This document shows, one piece after another, positions 8,013-15,936 of a stretch of DNA of 64,000 nt. The notes beneath the pieces were generated by a model. The model was not told where the DNA came from and searched no databases. It worked only from the letters and a program-made list of their open reading frames with translations. The stretch spans positions 1 to 64,000 of the forward strand of contig NZ_CABDWS010000006.1 in NCBI RefSeq assembly GCF_901447495.1. The letters are read 5' to 3'. This DNA is from Haloimpatiens lingqiaonensis (lineage in GTDB: Bacteria > Bacillota > Clostridia > Clostridiales > Clostridiaceae). The first letter of the stretch is position 1. The number at the start of each line of letters is the position of its first letter. The position numbers and the translations under genes are program-made.

Positions 8013-8531
8013 ATGGCAAATCCAATAGTTACTATTAAAATGGAAAATGGAGATATTATAAAGGCAGAATTATATCCAGAGGTAGCACCTAATACTGTAA
8101 ATAATTTTATAAGTTTGATAAATAAAAAATTCTATGATGGCATATGCTTTCACAGGGTTATACCAGGGTTTGTTATTCAAGCAGGATGCCCTCATGGCAC
8201 AGGCGTTGGCGGTCCAGGATATTCTATAAAGGGAGAATTTAAGTCTAACGGATTTAAAAATGATTTAAAGCACACTGAAGGTGTTTTATCTATGGCTAGA
8301 ACTATGGCACCTAATTCAGCAGGTAGTCAATTTTTTATAATGGTAGGAGCGGCTCCACATTTAGATGGACAATATGCTGGCTTTGGTAAGGTTATAGAAG
8401 GCATGGAAGTTGCTCAAAAGATAGCAGCTACAGAAAGAGACCATAGGGATAATCCAATGGAACCTCAAATTATGAAAGAGGTTACTGTAGAAACTTTTGG
8501 TGTAGAATATAACGAACCAGAAAAAATGTAG
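8013..8531 (+). CDS. ppiB: Cyclophilin-type peptidyl-prolyl cis-trans isomerase
   Basis: This cytoplasmic proline isomerase assists folding. The 172-residue length is usual for bacterial PpiB. Family signatures are FHRVIPGFVIQAG with the catalytic Arg, the short GTGVGGPGYSIKGEF loop, and GSQFFIMVGAAPHLDG. There is no signal peptide. ATG 8013 follows AAAGGAGAG. It has its own probable promoter and is monocistronic. Confidence 0.93.
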   Translation: MANPIVTIKMENGDIIKAELYPEVAPNTVNNFISLINKKFYDGICFHRVIPGFVIQAGCPHGTGVGGPGYSIKGEFKSNGFKNDLKHTEGVLSMARTMAPNSAGSQFFIMVGAAPHLDGQYAGFGKVIEGMEVAQKIAATERDHRDNPMEPQIMKEVTVETFGVEYNEPEKM

Positions 8532-8647
8532 TAGTGATACTGTAAAATTTATTTAATTAAGAAGCCTCAACTTGGTGTAAGTCAGTGGAGGATAGTTCAT
8601 ATTAAGTTAATTATTGTAATAAGAAACTTATGAGAGAGGGGATAATT

Positions 8648-9028
8648 TTGGATAACAACTCTTCTATACTAGCCTATGGATTCAGTGATGAGGAAAATGA
8701 ATTCCTAAATTCTTTATGTAGTGAAGAATCTCTAAGGTTTAAAATAATAAAGAACACTATGGCAAATATGAAAGTAAAAGATATACTAGATGGATTGATG
8801 ATAGAAGTATATGATAGGGAAATGCCAGAAGAAAAGACCATATTGTTTAATAATATAGAAGATTTTAAGCTAGAAGAATTAATAGGTAAAATTAGAGCCA
8901 ATAAAAATCTAGTATGCATTCTTGCGGTGGTTACTGAAACATCAAGAGAATGGACATTTAAAGAACTTTTAAAGGAGCTTTTAAGAGAGCGAGAATGGTA
9001 TAGAAAAAACTCTAACAAAAGGGCATAA
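8648..9028 (+). CDS. DUF3783-type hypothetical protein
   Basis: The 126-residue protein has a C-terminal half (TILFNNIEDFKLEELIGKIR...TFKELLKELLREREWYRK) that resembles DUF3783, a short clostridial domain of unknown function. The TTG at 8648 is preferred because GAGAGGGG (8633-8640) sits 7 nt before it; an ATG at 8630 would place that sequence inside the gene. The stop is 17 bp before the regulator gene at 9046, so the pair is probably cotranscribed. Confidence 0.65.
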   Translation: MDNNSSILAYGFSDEENEFLNSLCSEESLRFKIIKNTMANMKVKDILDGLMIEVYDREMPEEKTILFNNIEDFKLEELIGKIRANKNLVCILAVVTETSREWTFKELLKELLREREWYRKNSNKRA

Positions 9029-9045
9029 AGAAACGAGGTATATAA

Positions 9046-9717
9046 ATGAGTAGAATAGGGGAAAAAATACAAAAAATACGAAATGAAAAAGGAATAAGTG
9101 CAAAAAAGTTAGCTAAAAAATTAGGAGTGGCTGAAAAGTTTATAACCGAAGTAGAACAGGGAAGAAAGGTTATGAATGAAAATCTTATAGAAAAAGCCTC
9201 AAAGGTATTAGGGGAAGATCTAAATGACTTAACCATGAACTTTAAAGAAGAAGAAAATGATCAAGTAAAAGTTGTAAATAGAAAATTAGGTATAACTAAG
9301 GAAAAAGAAGTTTCAGCTGTTTGGGGAGAAGCTTTTTCATCCATATTAAAGGCTATACCAGTATATGATTACAGCTTAAACAGAGTTTTAGGCAAGAAGA
9401 CACTTCCTTTAATATCAAACAAAATAGAGGGACATAGCCAAGACAAGGTCTTATTTTTAGCTATACAAGATGATGATATGATAGGTTTCAGAATAGCAAA
9501 AGGCGATATAGCTTTTGGACATACTATAAGTGAAGTTGAAAATAACTCTGTTTGTTTATTGGAGCATAAGGGTGAAAGAGTTGTAAGACAAATTAAAAGG
9601 CTAGACAACAATAAGGTTCTTTTAATAAGTAACAGAGGAAATGTAATTACAGAAACCGCAGAAATTAAAAATATTAAACCATTAGTTAAAATAGACAAAG
9701 TAGAAATAATACTATAA
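9046..9717 (+). CDS. XRE-family regulator with S24 (LexA-like) C-terminal domain lacking the catalytic dyad
   Basis: Residues 1-65 form a Cro/C1-type helix-turn-helix (IRNEKGISAKKLAKKLGV). Residues ~100-223 have the LexA/CI peptidase fold. At the usual GDSM serine site the sequence is QDDDMIG, and at the usual lysine site it is ERVVRQIKR, so both Ser and Lys appear replaced (by Asp and Arg). It should not self-cleave and may be a ligand- or dimerisation-controlled repressor. ATG 9046 follows ACGAGG. It is probably cotranscribed with the DUF3783 gene. No phage genes are nearby, so it is not an obvious prophage repressor. Its targets are unknown. Confidence 0.75.
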   Translation: MSRIGEKIQKIRNEKGISAKKLAKKLGVAEKFITEVEQGRKVMNENLIEKASKVLGEDLNDLTMNFKEEENDQVKVVNRKLGITKEKEVSAVWGEAFSSILKAIPVYDYSLNRVLGKKTLPLISNKIEGHSQDKVLFLAIQDDDMIGFRIAKGDIAFGHTISEVENNSVCLLEHKGERVVRQIKRLDNNKVLLISNRGNVITETAEIKNIKPLVKIDKVEIIL

Positions 9718-9744
9718 GAAAATTGTGACGTTGTCACAATTTTC
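9718..9744 (+). terminator. Terminator after the XRE regulator
   Basis: A perfect 12-bp palindrome (GAAAATTGTGAC/GTCACAATTTTC, 3-nt loop) begins one base after the stop codon. The T-run is part of the stem. Confidence 0.6.
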
Positions 9745-9748
9745 AGTG

Positions 9749-9826
9749 GGCTAGTGTGCCAGTGTGCTAGAGGGCTAGTAAAGGATAATTTTTCTTCATT
9801 GCATTACGAAAAATTTTAGAATGTAA
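9749..9826 (+). repeat. 8-bp-periodic repeat with hairpin (related to 24544-24650)
   Basis: Units of 8 bp with a GCTAG core (GGGCTAGT, GTGCCAGT, GTGCTAGA, GGGCTAGT) are followed by a hairpin AATTTTTC/GAAAAATT. The same order of units and hairpin recurs at 24572-24650, so this is a dispersed intergenic repeat. Confidence 0.6.
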
Positions 9827-9831
9827 AAAAG

Positions 9832-9877
9832 ATAGCTAACATAATTTCATGTTATGAAATTGTGTTAGCTATTTTTG
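9832..9877. terminator. Strong hairpin, probably bidirectional terminator
   Basis: ATAGCTAACA (9832-9841) pairs with TGTTAGCTAT (9863-9872), and AATTTCAT with ATGAAATT inside. An A-run precedes and a T-run follows, as for terminators serving both strands. Confidence 0.6.
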
Positions 9878-9922
9878 GACTTAACTTAAATCTTTTATTG
9901 GCGGTAGCCAGACTAAATATAT

Positions 9923-9950
9923 AAATATCAAATATCAAATATTAAATATC
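9923..9950. repeat. Four heptamers AAATATC
   Basis: Four tandem 7-bp units (AAATATC, AAATATC, AAATATT, AAATATC) lie in the gene-free stretch before dispersed element copy A. Confidence 0.6.
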
Positions 9951-9992
9951 AATTAATGTGGATTTTCTTCATTTTATTCAGAAAATCTTTAA

Positions 9993-10131
9993 TTTATCCG
10001 ATGACTACCTGCCGTAACACTCCCACTTCTAACAAAGTGGGAGATAACGGCAGCTACGTCCCTGGATAACGATCTCTAACCTTCAGTTGGAGTAAAAACT
10101 CCATCTGAAGCTAAGAGCTCTGTTTATAAAT
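9993..10131 (+). repeat. Dispersed two-hairpin element, copy A
   Basis: This is one of three ~140-bp near-identical copies (also 26881 and 53766). TTATCC and GGATAA can close a domain containing CTGCCGT/ACGGCAG and, inside it, CTCCCACTT/AAGTGGGAG. A second hairpin follows, with arms CTTCAG-TTGGAGT and ACTCCA-TCTGAAG around AAA. Copy A lies between the convergent genes at 9717 and 10201. No open frame is present. Confidence 0.85.
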
Positions 10132-10200
10132 AAGGAGCTCATGATTTTTTTAAGCGAAGCCTTTCGTGTAGTTTTTTTGACGTAGTAAATAAAATAAGAT

Positions 10201-10512
10201 TTACTGCTGAGCTTCCAATTTAGTAGATTGGACCCACTTATTCAACCCTTCCTTACTAAAGATGTATTTACCATTAATTTTAATATAATTAATGGTTGAA
10301 CCTTTTCCTTCAGAAAGATATAGTAACTCTGATTTGCTAATATTTAAATATTTTGCTGCTTCTTCAAGTCCCAAAATATCATTTTGTTGTGAATTTACAG
10401 GAGTATTTTTATTTGCAAATGCTTTTAAAGATTGCCCTATCCATATAGAACTAAAAACTATACTAATTGCAAGTATAATTATAGCTAATGGTAATAGTTT
10501 ATTCTTTTCCAA
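10201..10512 (-). CDS. Membrane-anchored small helix-turn-helix (excisionase/MerR-like) protein
   Basis: The 103-residue protein has one N-terminal membrane helix (residues 6-29, PLAIIILAISIVFSSIWIG) followed by a linker. The C-terminal domain (48-98: LGLEEAAKYLNISKSELLYL ... YIKINGKYIFSKEGLNKWV) looks like a winged helix-turn-helix of the HTH_17/excisionase class. The start is TTG 10512, preceded by GGGAGG on the minus strand. With a short N-terminal tail, which side of the membrane carries the HTH domain cannot be settled from charge alone. Function unknown. Confidence 0.7.
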   Translation of the reverse strand: MEKNKLLPLAIIILAISIVFSSIWIGQSLKAFANKNTPVNSQQNDILGLEEAAKYLNISKSELLYLSEGKGSTINYIKINGKYIFSKEGLNKWVQSTKLEAQQ

Positions 10513-10818
10513 TACTTTCCCTCCCTTTTTTATTTAGTGTTTAAGTTTCATTATTTTAGAATTGTTTATTAATATTATTATATATTATAAATAATAACTA
10601 TATTTATAAATTTTATCAATACTTTACAAAAAATATTGCCTAAGTTCTAGCCATCTGGTCACTTGGACAACTACTCCACTAGCAAACGAATTTCCGACTC
10701 TAAATGTATTCCTTTAGTAACTTATTTAGTAAAAGTTTCATAAAATATAATGTTAAGCAATATTTCGAGGTGAGTATTTACGGAAAACACGGGCGGGATT
10801 TTAAACTTATTAAATAAT
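10513..10818. other. Gene-free stretch between the HTH gene and csp
   Basis: It holds an A+T-rich segment (10555-10620) with short self-complementary parts. Five degenerate 8-bp units (CTAGCCAT, CTGGTCAC, TTGGACAA, CTACTCCA, CTAGCAAA) at 10647-10686 resemble the CCAACTAG array at 24681. The csp ribosome site GAGGTGA is at 10767-10773. No convincing promoter was identified for csp. Confidence 0.5.
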
Positions 10819-13800
10819 GTGCCACTTGATGTAAAAGAGCGGATAGCCCAGCTTTCTAAAAATGAGGATATACTTAAGGGTTTTTTAGAGTTAGTAATTT
10901 TATTTGGAGAGAAAGGAAGTATAGTTAAAGAAAAAATAGAAAACATGGGTGGAGTATTTGAAAATTTAGGATACGGTTTTGGAATAATAACCATAAATAG
11001 CGATAAGTTAGAGGCGCTAGGAAGTATTGAAGAAATTCAATACATAGAGCTACCTAAAATATTATATGCTTCAGATTTAGAGAGTAATAGGGCTTCTTGT
11101 GTTCTGGATGTGTGGAATTTGTATGGGCTTACAGGAAAAGATGTACTTGTTGGATTTATAGATTCAGGTATAGACTTTACTCATCCGGCTTTTAAAGATG
11201 TAGATGGAAATACGCGCATAGAGTATATATATGATTTATCTCAAGGAGGGAAGGTATGGGATAAAAATGAGATAAATATGGCTTTGAAATCTCCTAATCC
11301 GTACCAAATTGTAAATGAAAGGGATTTATCTGGTCATGGAACACATGTGGCAGGTATAGCTTGTGCCGGAGGTAATATAGATAGAAAGTACTATGGCGTG
11401 GCGTATGAATCTTCTATAGCCATGGTAAAAATGACTCCAGAGGGAAAAGTAAACTATGCCAGAAGTACTCAGTTAATGCGAGGAATAAAATTTTTAGTGG
11501 ATAAAAGTTACCAGATTAAAAAGCCTTTAGTTATTAATTTGAGTTTTAGCAGTAATGACGGAGCACACAATGGCAATAGCCTTTTAGAGCAATATATTAA
11601 TGCCATTTGTAATTTTGAAAGAATTAGCTTTGTGGTGGCTTCAGGCAATGAGGGAGACAGGGCGCATCATGTGGGAGGAATTTTAGAAACTTCTCAAAAT
11701 ATATCTATAAGCATAGCGGAAGATGAGAGGGTTATAGTGCTACAATTTTACAAGGATTTTCTTGATGATATAAGTATAGAAATAAAAAGCCCTGCAGGGA
11801 TAGTATCACAAAATGTATTTATAAAGGAAGGATATTATCAAGGGACTATAGGTAATGACAGATATTTTATATATAATAGCGGACCTAAACCTTTTGATAT
11901 AAATGGTGAAATAGTAATAACTTTCACCAGTGAAAAGGAATTTATACTTGGGGGAGTTTGGCAAATTACTATAAATTCTTTAAGTAAAACTAGGGGTAAG
12001 TATGATATTTGGCTGCCTATTGCGGAAGGGTTAAATCCTAATACAAAGTTTTTGAAACCCAATCCCTTTAACACATTAGGTATTCCAGCCACTGTGCAAG
12101 GGGTAATTTCTGTAGGAAGTTATGATTATAAATTAAATAGTATATCTAGTTTCTCAGGAAGGGGAGAAGTAGGTGGTGATAAACCTGATTTGGTCGCTCC
12201 TGGAGAAGGAATATTATCATCAATTCCTATGGGGACTTTTGATAGCTTATCAGGTACTTCCATGGCTGCACCACATGTAGCAGGAGCAGCGGCACTTTTA
12301 ATGCAATGGGGAATTGTTCAAGGCAATGATACTTATATGTATGGGGATAGGCTAAAGTACCTTTTGCTTAAGGGAGCTACAAGGGATAAAAATGATGTAC
12401 AGTACCCAGGACCTACTTGGGGATATGGAAAATTATGTGTAAAAGGGGGAATGGAGTTGGTGATGGGTAGTAGAAATTTTAGACAGGAAGTTAATAAGGC
12501 ATCTTATATAGTGGAATATGATGGAGATATAATGTCATTGTTTAAAAATATAGATTTTGCATATCCTCTTATTTTAGATGAGAGATATGCAGTAATTTAT
12601 ATAGATGAGAGCAAGGCAGAAGAGTTCTTTAGTAAAACTAAGGAAATAATTTATGTAGAAGACTTGACACACTATACATTAAATCAAGTATCACCTTTGG
12701 ATTCTGCTAATATATTAAAGTTTCATACTAGTCCATTCTTAAATCTAAGAGGACAGGGAGTACTGGTGGGTATGGTGGACACTGGAATTGACTATTTAAA
12801 TAAAGAGTTTATGTATGAGAATGATACCACTAGAATAATTGATATATGGGATCAAACAGTACCAGGGAATAATTTCCCTAAGGATTTTGGTTTTGGAAGA
12901 GAGTATAGCAGTGAGGAAATAAATAATGCTATATCAGCTAAAGCAAAAGGAGAAGATCCTTATGCTATTGTGAATAGCAAGGATGAAGTGGGACATGGAA
13001 CCAACATGGCTGGAATAATAGGTGCAAGAGGTATTAACCCTGAATTAGTAGGTGCAGCACCAGATTGTCAGTTTGCAGTAGTTAAGTTAAAACCAGATAG
13101 AGTTATATTGCCTTCAGGGGCTATTGAGGGAAAAGGTATACCTGTATATTCCAGCGTAAATATAATATTAGCAGTTAAGCATATATATAATTTAGCTAAA
13201 AAATTAAATATGCCCACAGTAATATATATACCTTTAGGAACTAATGAAGGGGCTCATGATGGAAGTGCTATATTAGAAAGATTTATAGATGAAATAAGTA
13301 AAATAAGGGGCATAGTTGCGGTTACAGCATGTGGTAATGAAGGCGACGGTGATATTCATACTGATGGTATTCTTAAACAAGGTGAGGAAAGAATTGTTGA
13401 GATAAAAGTTGATGAAATGGAAAGAGATTTAAGTTTTGAAATATGGTGCAAAAAACCTGATAAGGTATCCATAGGAATAATATCCCCATCCGGTGAAGTA
13501 GTGGATAGGATACCAGCAAAGATTCAGGAACAGGAGGAAATAAGATTAGTTTATGAAGGTAGCACTATATTAGTGAAATATTTTATTCCAGAGGAAATAA
13601 CAGGAGATGAGCTTATTAGAGTTAATATTAAAAATGTAACTAGTGGTATATGGCGATTTAAACTAATAGGGGATTATATAGTTAGTGGAAGATATGATAT
13701 ATGGCTGCCACAAAGGGAACTTCTTAAAGATGGTACGAGATTTTTGGCGCCATCTCAATATGTAACTCTAACAATACCATCTACTTCTAATAAAATCATA

Positions 13801-14295
13801 TCTTGTGCTTATTATAATCAAAATACTAATACTGTAGTAGCTGCTTCTGGTAAAGGTTATACTAGGGATTTAAGAGTAAAGCCAGACATAGCAGCTGGAG
13901 GAGTAAATGCTGTAACTACCTCTGTTGGTGGAGGCGTAACTACGGTAAGCGGAAGCAGTGTGGCAGCAGCAGTAACTGCAGGGGCTTCGGCTTTGCTTTT
14001 GGAATGGGGTATAGTTAAAGGAAATGATAAAACTATGTATTCAACTAAGTTAAAAACTTATCTTATAAGAGGAGCAAGACAGAGAACTGGTGATGTTTAT
14101 CCCAATAGAGAATGGGGATATGGTCAATTAGATTTAGACAAAGTTTTTATGTCAGTGAGAGGGTTTGAGAGAGAAAAAAATATTGATAGAGGCATAATTG
14201 AATATGAGATATATAAAAGTAAGTTAGTTAATGAGGCAGAGGGCAATATTTATATAAATATACCCAAGGATGTATATGAATTAATAGATAACTAA
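10819..14295 (+). CDS. Csp germination subtilase, two fused S8 peptidase domains
   Basis: Csp proteases act in the spore and activate pro-SleC during germination. Domain 1 has a prodomain (about 1-90) and an intact triad: Asp115 (GFIDSGIDF), His173 (SGHGTHVAG), Ser481 (SGTSMAAPH), with oxyanion Asn in ASGNEG. Domain 2 has a second prodomain-like stretch (about 560-640), Asp654 (GMVDTGID), His726 (GHGTNMAG) and Ser1047 (SGSSVAAAV), so its three triad residues are present although the serine context is altered. At 1158 residues it is about twice one Csp. GTG 10819 has no ribosome site. GAGGTGA (10767-10773) instead fits an in-frame ACG at 10780, which would add 13 residues. sleC follows 111 bp downstream. 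The pairing supports the germination role; which Csp type each half represents is uncertain. Confidence 0.88.
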   Translation: MPLDVKERIAQLSKNEDILKGFLELVILFGEKGSIVKEKIENMGGVFENLGYGFGIITINSDKLEALGSIEEIQYIELPKILYASDLESNRASCVLDVWNLYGLTGKDVLVGFIDSGIDFTHPAFKDVDGNTRIEYIYDLSQGGKVWDKNEINMALKSPNPYQIVNERDLSGHGTHVAGIACAGGNIDRKYYGVAYESSIAMVKMTPEGKVNYARSTQLMRGIKFLVDKSYQIKKPLVINLSFSSNDGAHNGNSLLEQYINAICNFERISFVVASGNEGDRAHHVGGILETSQNISISIAEDERVIVLQFYKDFLDDISIEIKSPAGIVSQNVFIKEGYYQGTIGNDRYFIYNSGPKPFDINGEIVITFTSEKEFILGGVWQITINSLSKTRGKYDIWLPIAEGLNPNTKFLKPNPFNTLGIPATVQGVISVGSYDYKLNSISSFSGRGEVGGDKPDLVAPGEGILSSIPMGTFDSLSGTSMAAPHVAGAAALLMQWGIVQGNDTYMYGDRLKYLLLKGATRDKNDVQYPGPTWGYGKLCVKGGMELVMGSRNFRQEVNKASYIVEYDGDIMSLFKNIDFAYPLILDERYAVIYIDESKAEEFFSKTKEIIYVEDLTHYTLNQVSPLDSANILKFHTSPFLNLRGQGVLVGMVDTGIDYLNKEFMYENDTTRIIDIWDQTVPGNNFPKDFGFGREYSSEEINNAISAKAKGEDPYAIVNSKDEVGHGTNMAGIIGARGINPELVGAAPDCQFAVVKLKPDRVILPSGAIEGKGIPVYSSVNIILAVKHIYNLAKKLNMPTVIYIPLGTNEGAHDGSAILERFIDEISKIRGIVAVTACGNEGDGDIHTDGILKQGEERIVEIKVDEMERDLSFEIWCKKPDKVSIGIISPSGEVVDRIPAKIQEQEEIRLVYEGSTILVKYFIPEEITGDELIRVNIKNVTSGIWRFKLIGDYIVSGRYDIWLPQRELLKDGTRFLAPSQYVTLTIPSTSNKIISCAYYNQNTNTVVAASGKGYTRDLRVKPDIAAGGVNAVTTSVGGGVTTVSGSSVAAAVTAGASALLLEWGIVKGNDKTMYSTKLKTYLIRGARQRTGDVYPNREWGYGQLDLDKVFMSVRGFEREKNIDRGIIEYEIYKSKLVNEAEGNIYINIPKDVYELIDN

Positions 14296-14406
14296 ACTTT
14301 CGCATATAAAGTTCAAGCTCTACACTATACAAGGTAAGAAGTAAGAACGTTTTTAATGCAAATACCATATTATTGTTATTAGAGTAATTATATAAGGAGA
14401 CTGAAT

Positions 14407-15732
14407 ATGCCAAGTGAAGGTACCATTCAAGTACAAGTTTTTGAAGGGGAAACCTATATACCTATAGACGGTGCAAAGGTAACTATAGTGCAAAGACCAG
14501 AAGATAGTACAAGACAGTTAGAGGAAACTACTACCACAGATACATCTGGATTGACAAATGAATTGGGATTAAATGCTCCTGATTTGGAGTTTTCTATGAA
14601 ACCTTCAGATAAATTGCCATATAGTTTTTGTGATATAAGAGTTGAGGCTCCAGGGTATAGAACGCTGTTTGTAAAGGATTGTCAAATATATCCTCAGACC
14701 TTAGCAGTGCAAGAATGTAAAATGGAGAAAACAGCTCCAAATAGGCAAGAGGAAGAATTAATAGATATACCACCTAATACTCTAGTTGGTAATTATCCTC
14801 CAAAGATACCGGAAGACCCTAATAAGGAAGAACCTAAACCTACAGGAGGAGTAGTGCTTCCAGAACCTGTAGTGCCAGAATTTATAGTAGTTCATGCTGG
14901 AGGACCTAATGATCAATCGGCCCCTAATTATACCGTTAGATATAAGGACTATATAAAAAATGTAGCGTCCAGTGAAATATTTTCTACTTGGCCAGAAACA
15001 ACTATAAGAGCTAATATATATTGTATAATATCATTTACTTTAAATAGAATATATACAGAATGGTATAGGGGCAAGGGAAAAAGTTTTGATATAACCAATT
15101 CCACGGCATATGATCATGCATTTACTTATGGAAGAAATATATATGCTAATATAAGCAGGATAGTGGATGGTATATTTTCCACATATGCTAAAAGACCAAC
15201 GAGAAAGCAGCCACTTCTCACTCAATATTGTGATGGAGTAAAGGTTCAATGTCCAGGTTGGCTTACTCAATGGGGGAGTAAGTATTTAGGTGATGAAGGA
15301 AAAGTTCCATATGAAATATTAACTAGTTTTTATGGATCTAATTTAGAATTTGAAACAGCAAAACAGGTTAGAGGAATTCCTATGTCCTATCCAGGATTTG
15401 TTTTAAAACTAGGTTCATCAGGAGAACCTGTTAGAACAATTCAAACTTATTTAAATAGAATTTCTCAGGACTATCCAGCTATTCCTAAGGTTATAGCAGA
15501 TGGAATATATGGAGAAAGCACTAAAAATGCAGTTACTACATTCCAAAAGGTTTTCTATTTACCACCAATAGGAGTAGTAGATTATCCAACTTGGTATAAA
15601 ATATCAGATATATATGTTGCAGTTACTAAAATAGCCGAACTACAACCTAGAGGGTATGAAGAAGCTATTTTTATTCCACCAACACCATATTCTAATCTTT
15701 ATCATCCAACAATTGAATATCCCATACAATAG
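14407..15732 (+). CDS. sleC: Spore cortex-lytic enzyme SleC (pro-form)
   Basis: SleC hydrolyses cortex peptidoglycan during germination after Csp cleaves its propeptide. The 441-residue length matches clostridial pre-pro-SleC. The N-terminal ~110 residues form a beta-rich pro-region (GTIQVQVFEGE..., PGYRTLFVKD). A Pro-rich linker follows (125-160), then the catalytic region including TEWYRGKGKSFDITNS and YDHAFTYGRNI. A C-terminal peptidoglycan-binding domain (about 335-395) has LKLGSSGEPVRTIQ and DGIYGESTKNAVTTFQ. ATG 14407 follows AAGGAGA. It lies 111 bp after csp, the activating protease, and ends at a terminator. Confidence 0.92.
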   Translation: MPSEGTIQVQVFEGETYIPIDGAKVTIVQRPEDSTRQLEETTTTDTSGLTNELGLNAPDLEFSMKPSDKLPYSFCDIRVEAPGYRTLFVKDCQIYPQTLAVQECKMEKTAPNRQEEELIDIPPNTLVGNYPPKIPEDPNKEEPKPTGGVVLPEPVVPEFIVVHAGGPNDQSAPNYTVRYKDYIKNVASSEIFSTWPETTIRANIYCIISFTLNRIYTEWYRGKGKSFDITNSTAYDHAFTYGRNIYANISRIVDGIFSTYAKRPTRKQPLLTQYCDGVKVQCPGWLTQWGSKYLGDEGKVPYEILTSFYGSNLEFETAKQVRGIPMSYPGFVLKLGSSGEPVRTIQTYLNRISQDYPAIPKVIADGIYGESTKNAVTTFQKVFYLPPIGVVDYPTWYKISDIYVAVTKIAELQPRGYEEAIFIPPTPYSNLYHPTIEYPIQ

Positions 15733-15811
15733 GATATTTCATATAGAAAAAAATCAATAAAGTGGTATAATTTATATAGTAAAAATTGTTTTTAATATAA
15801 ATATGGGAATT

Positions 15812-15849
15812 TTAAGAGAATTGATTAACTTCAATTCTCTATTTTAAAG
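15812..15849 (+). terminator. sleC terminator
   Basis: A 10-bp stem AGAGAATTGA/TCAATTCTCT (15815-15824 with 15831-15840) has a 6-nt loop and is followed by ATTTTA, 80 bp after the sleC stop. Confidence 0.75.
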
Positions 15850-15936
15850 ATTTATTTAATATTAATTATTAATAAAAAGTATATATAAACGAATATATAA
15901 TTGAGATTATAAGTTTTAGAGTTAAGGGGGAGCAGT

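Noticed and set aside
9718-9744. Palindrome as an autoregulatory operator of the XRE gene
   Set aside because: It follows the stop codon instead of preceding the gene, so a terminator is the simpler reading.
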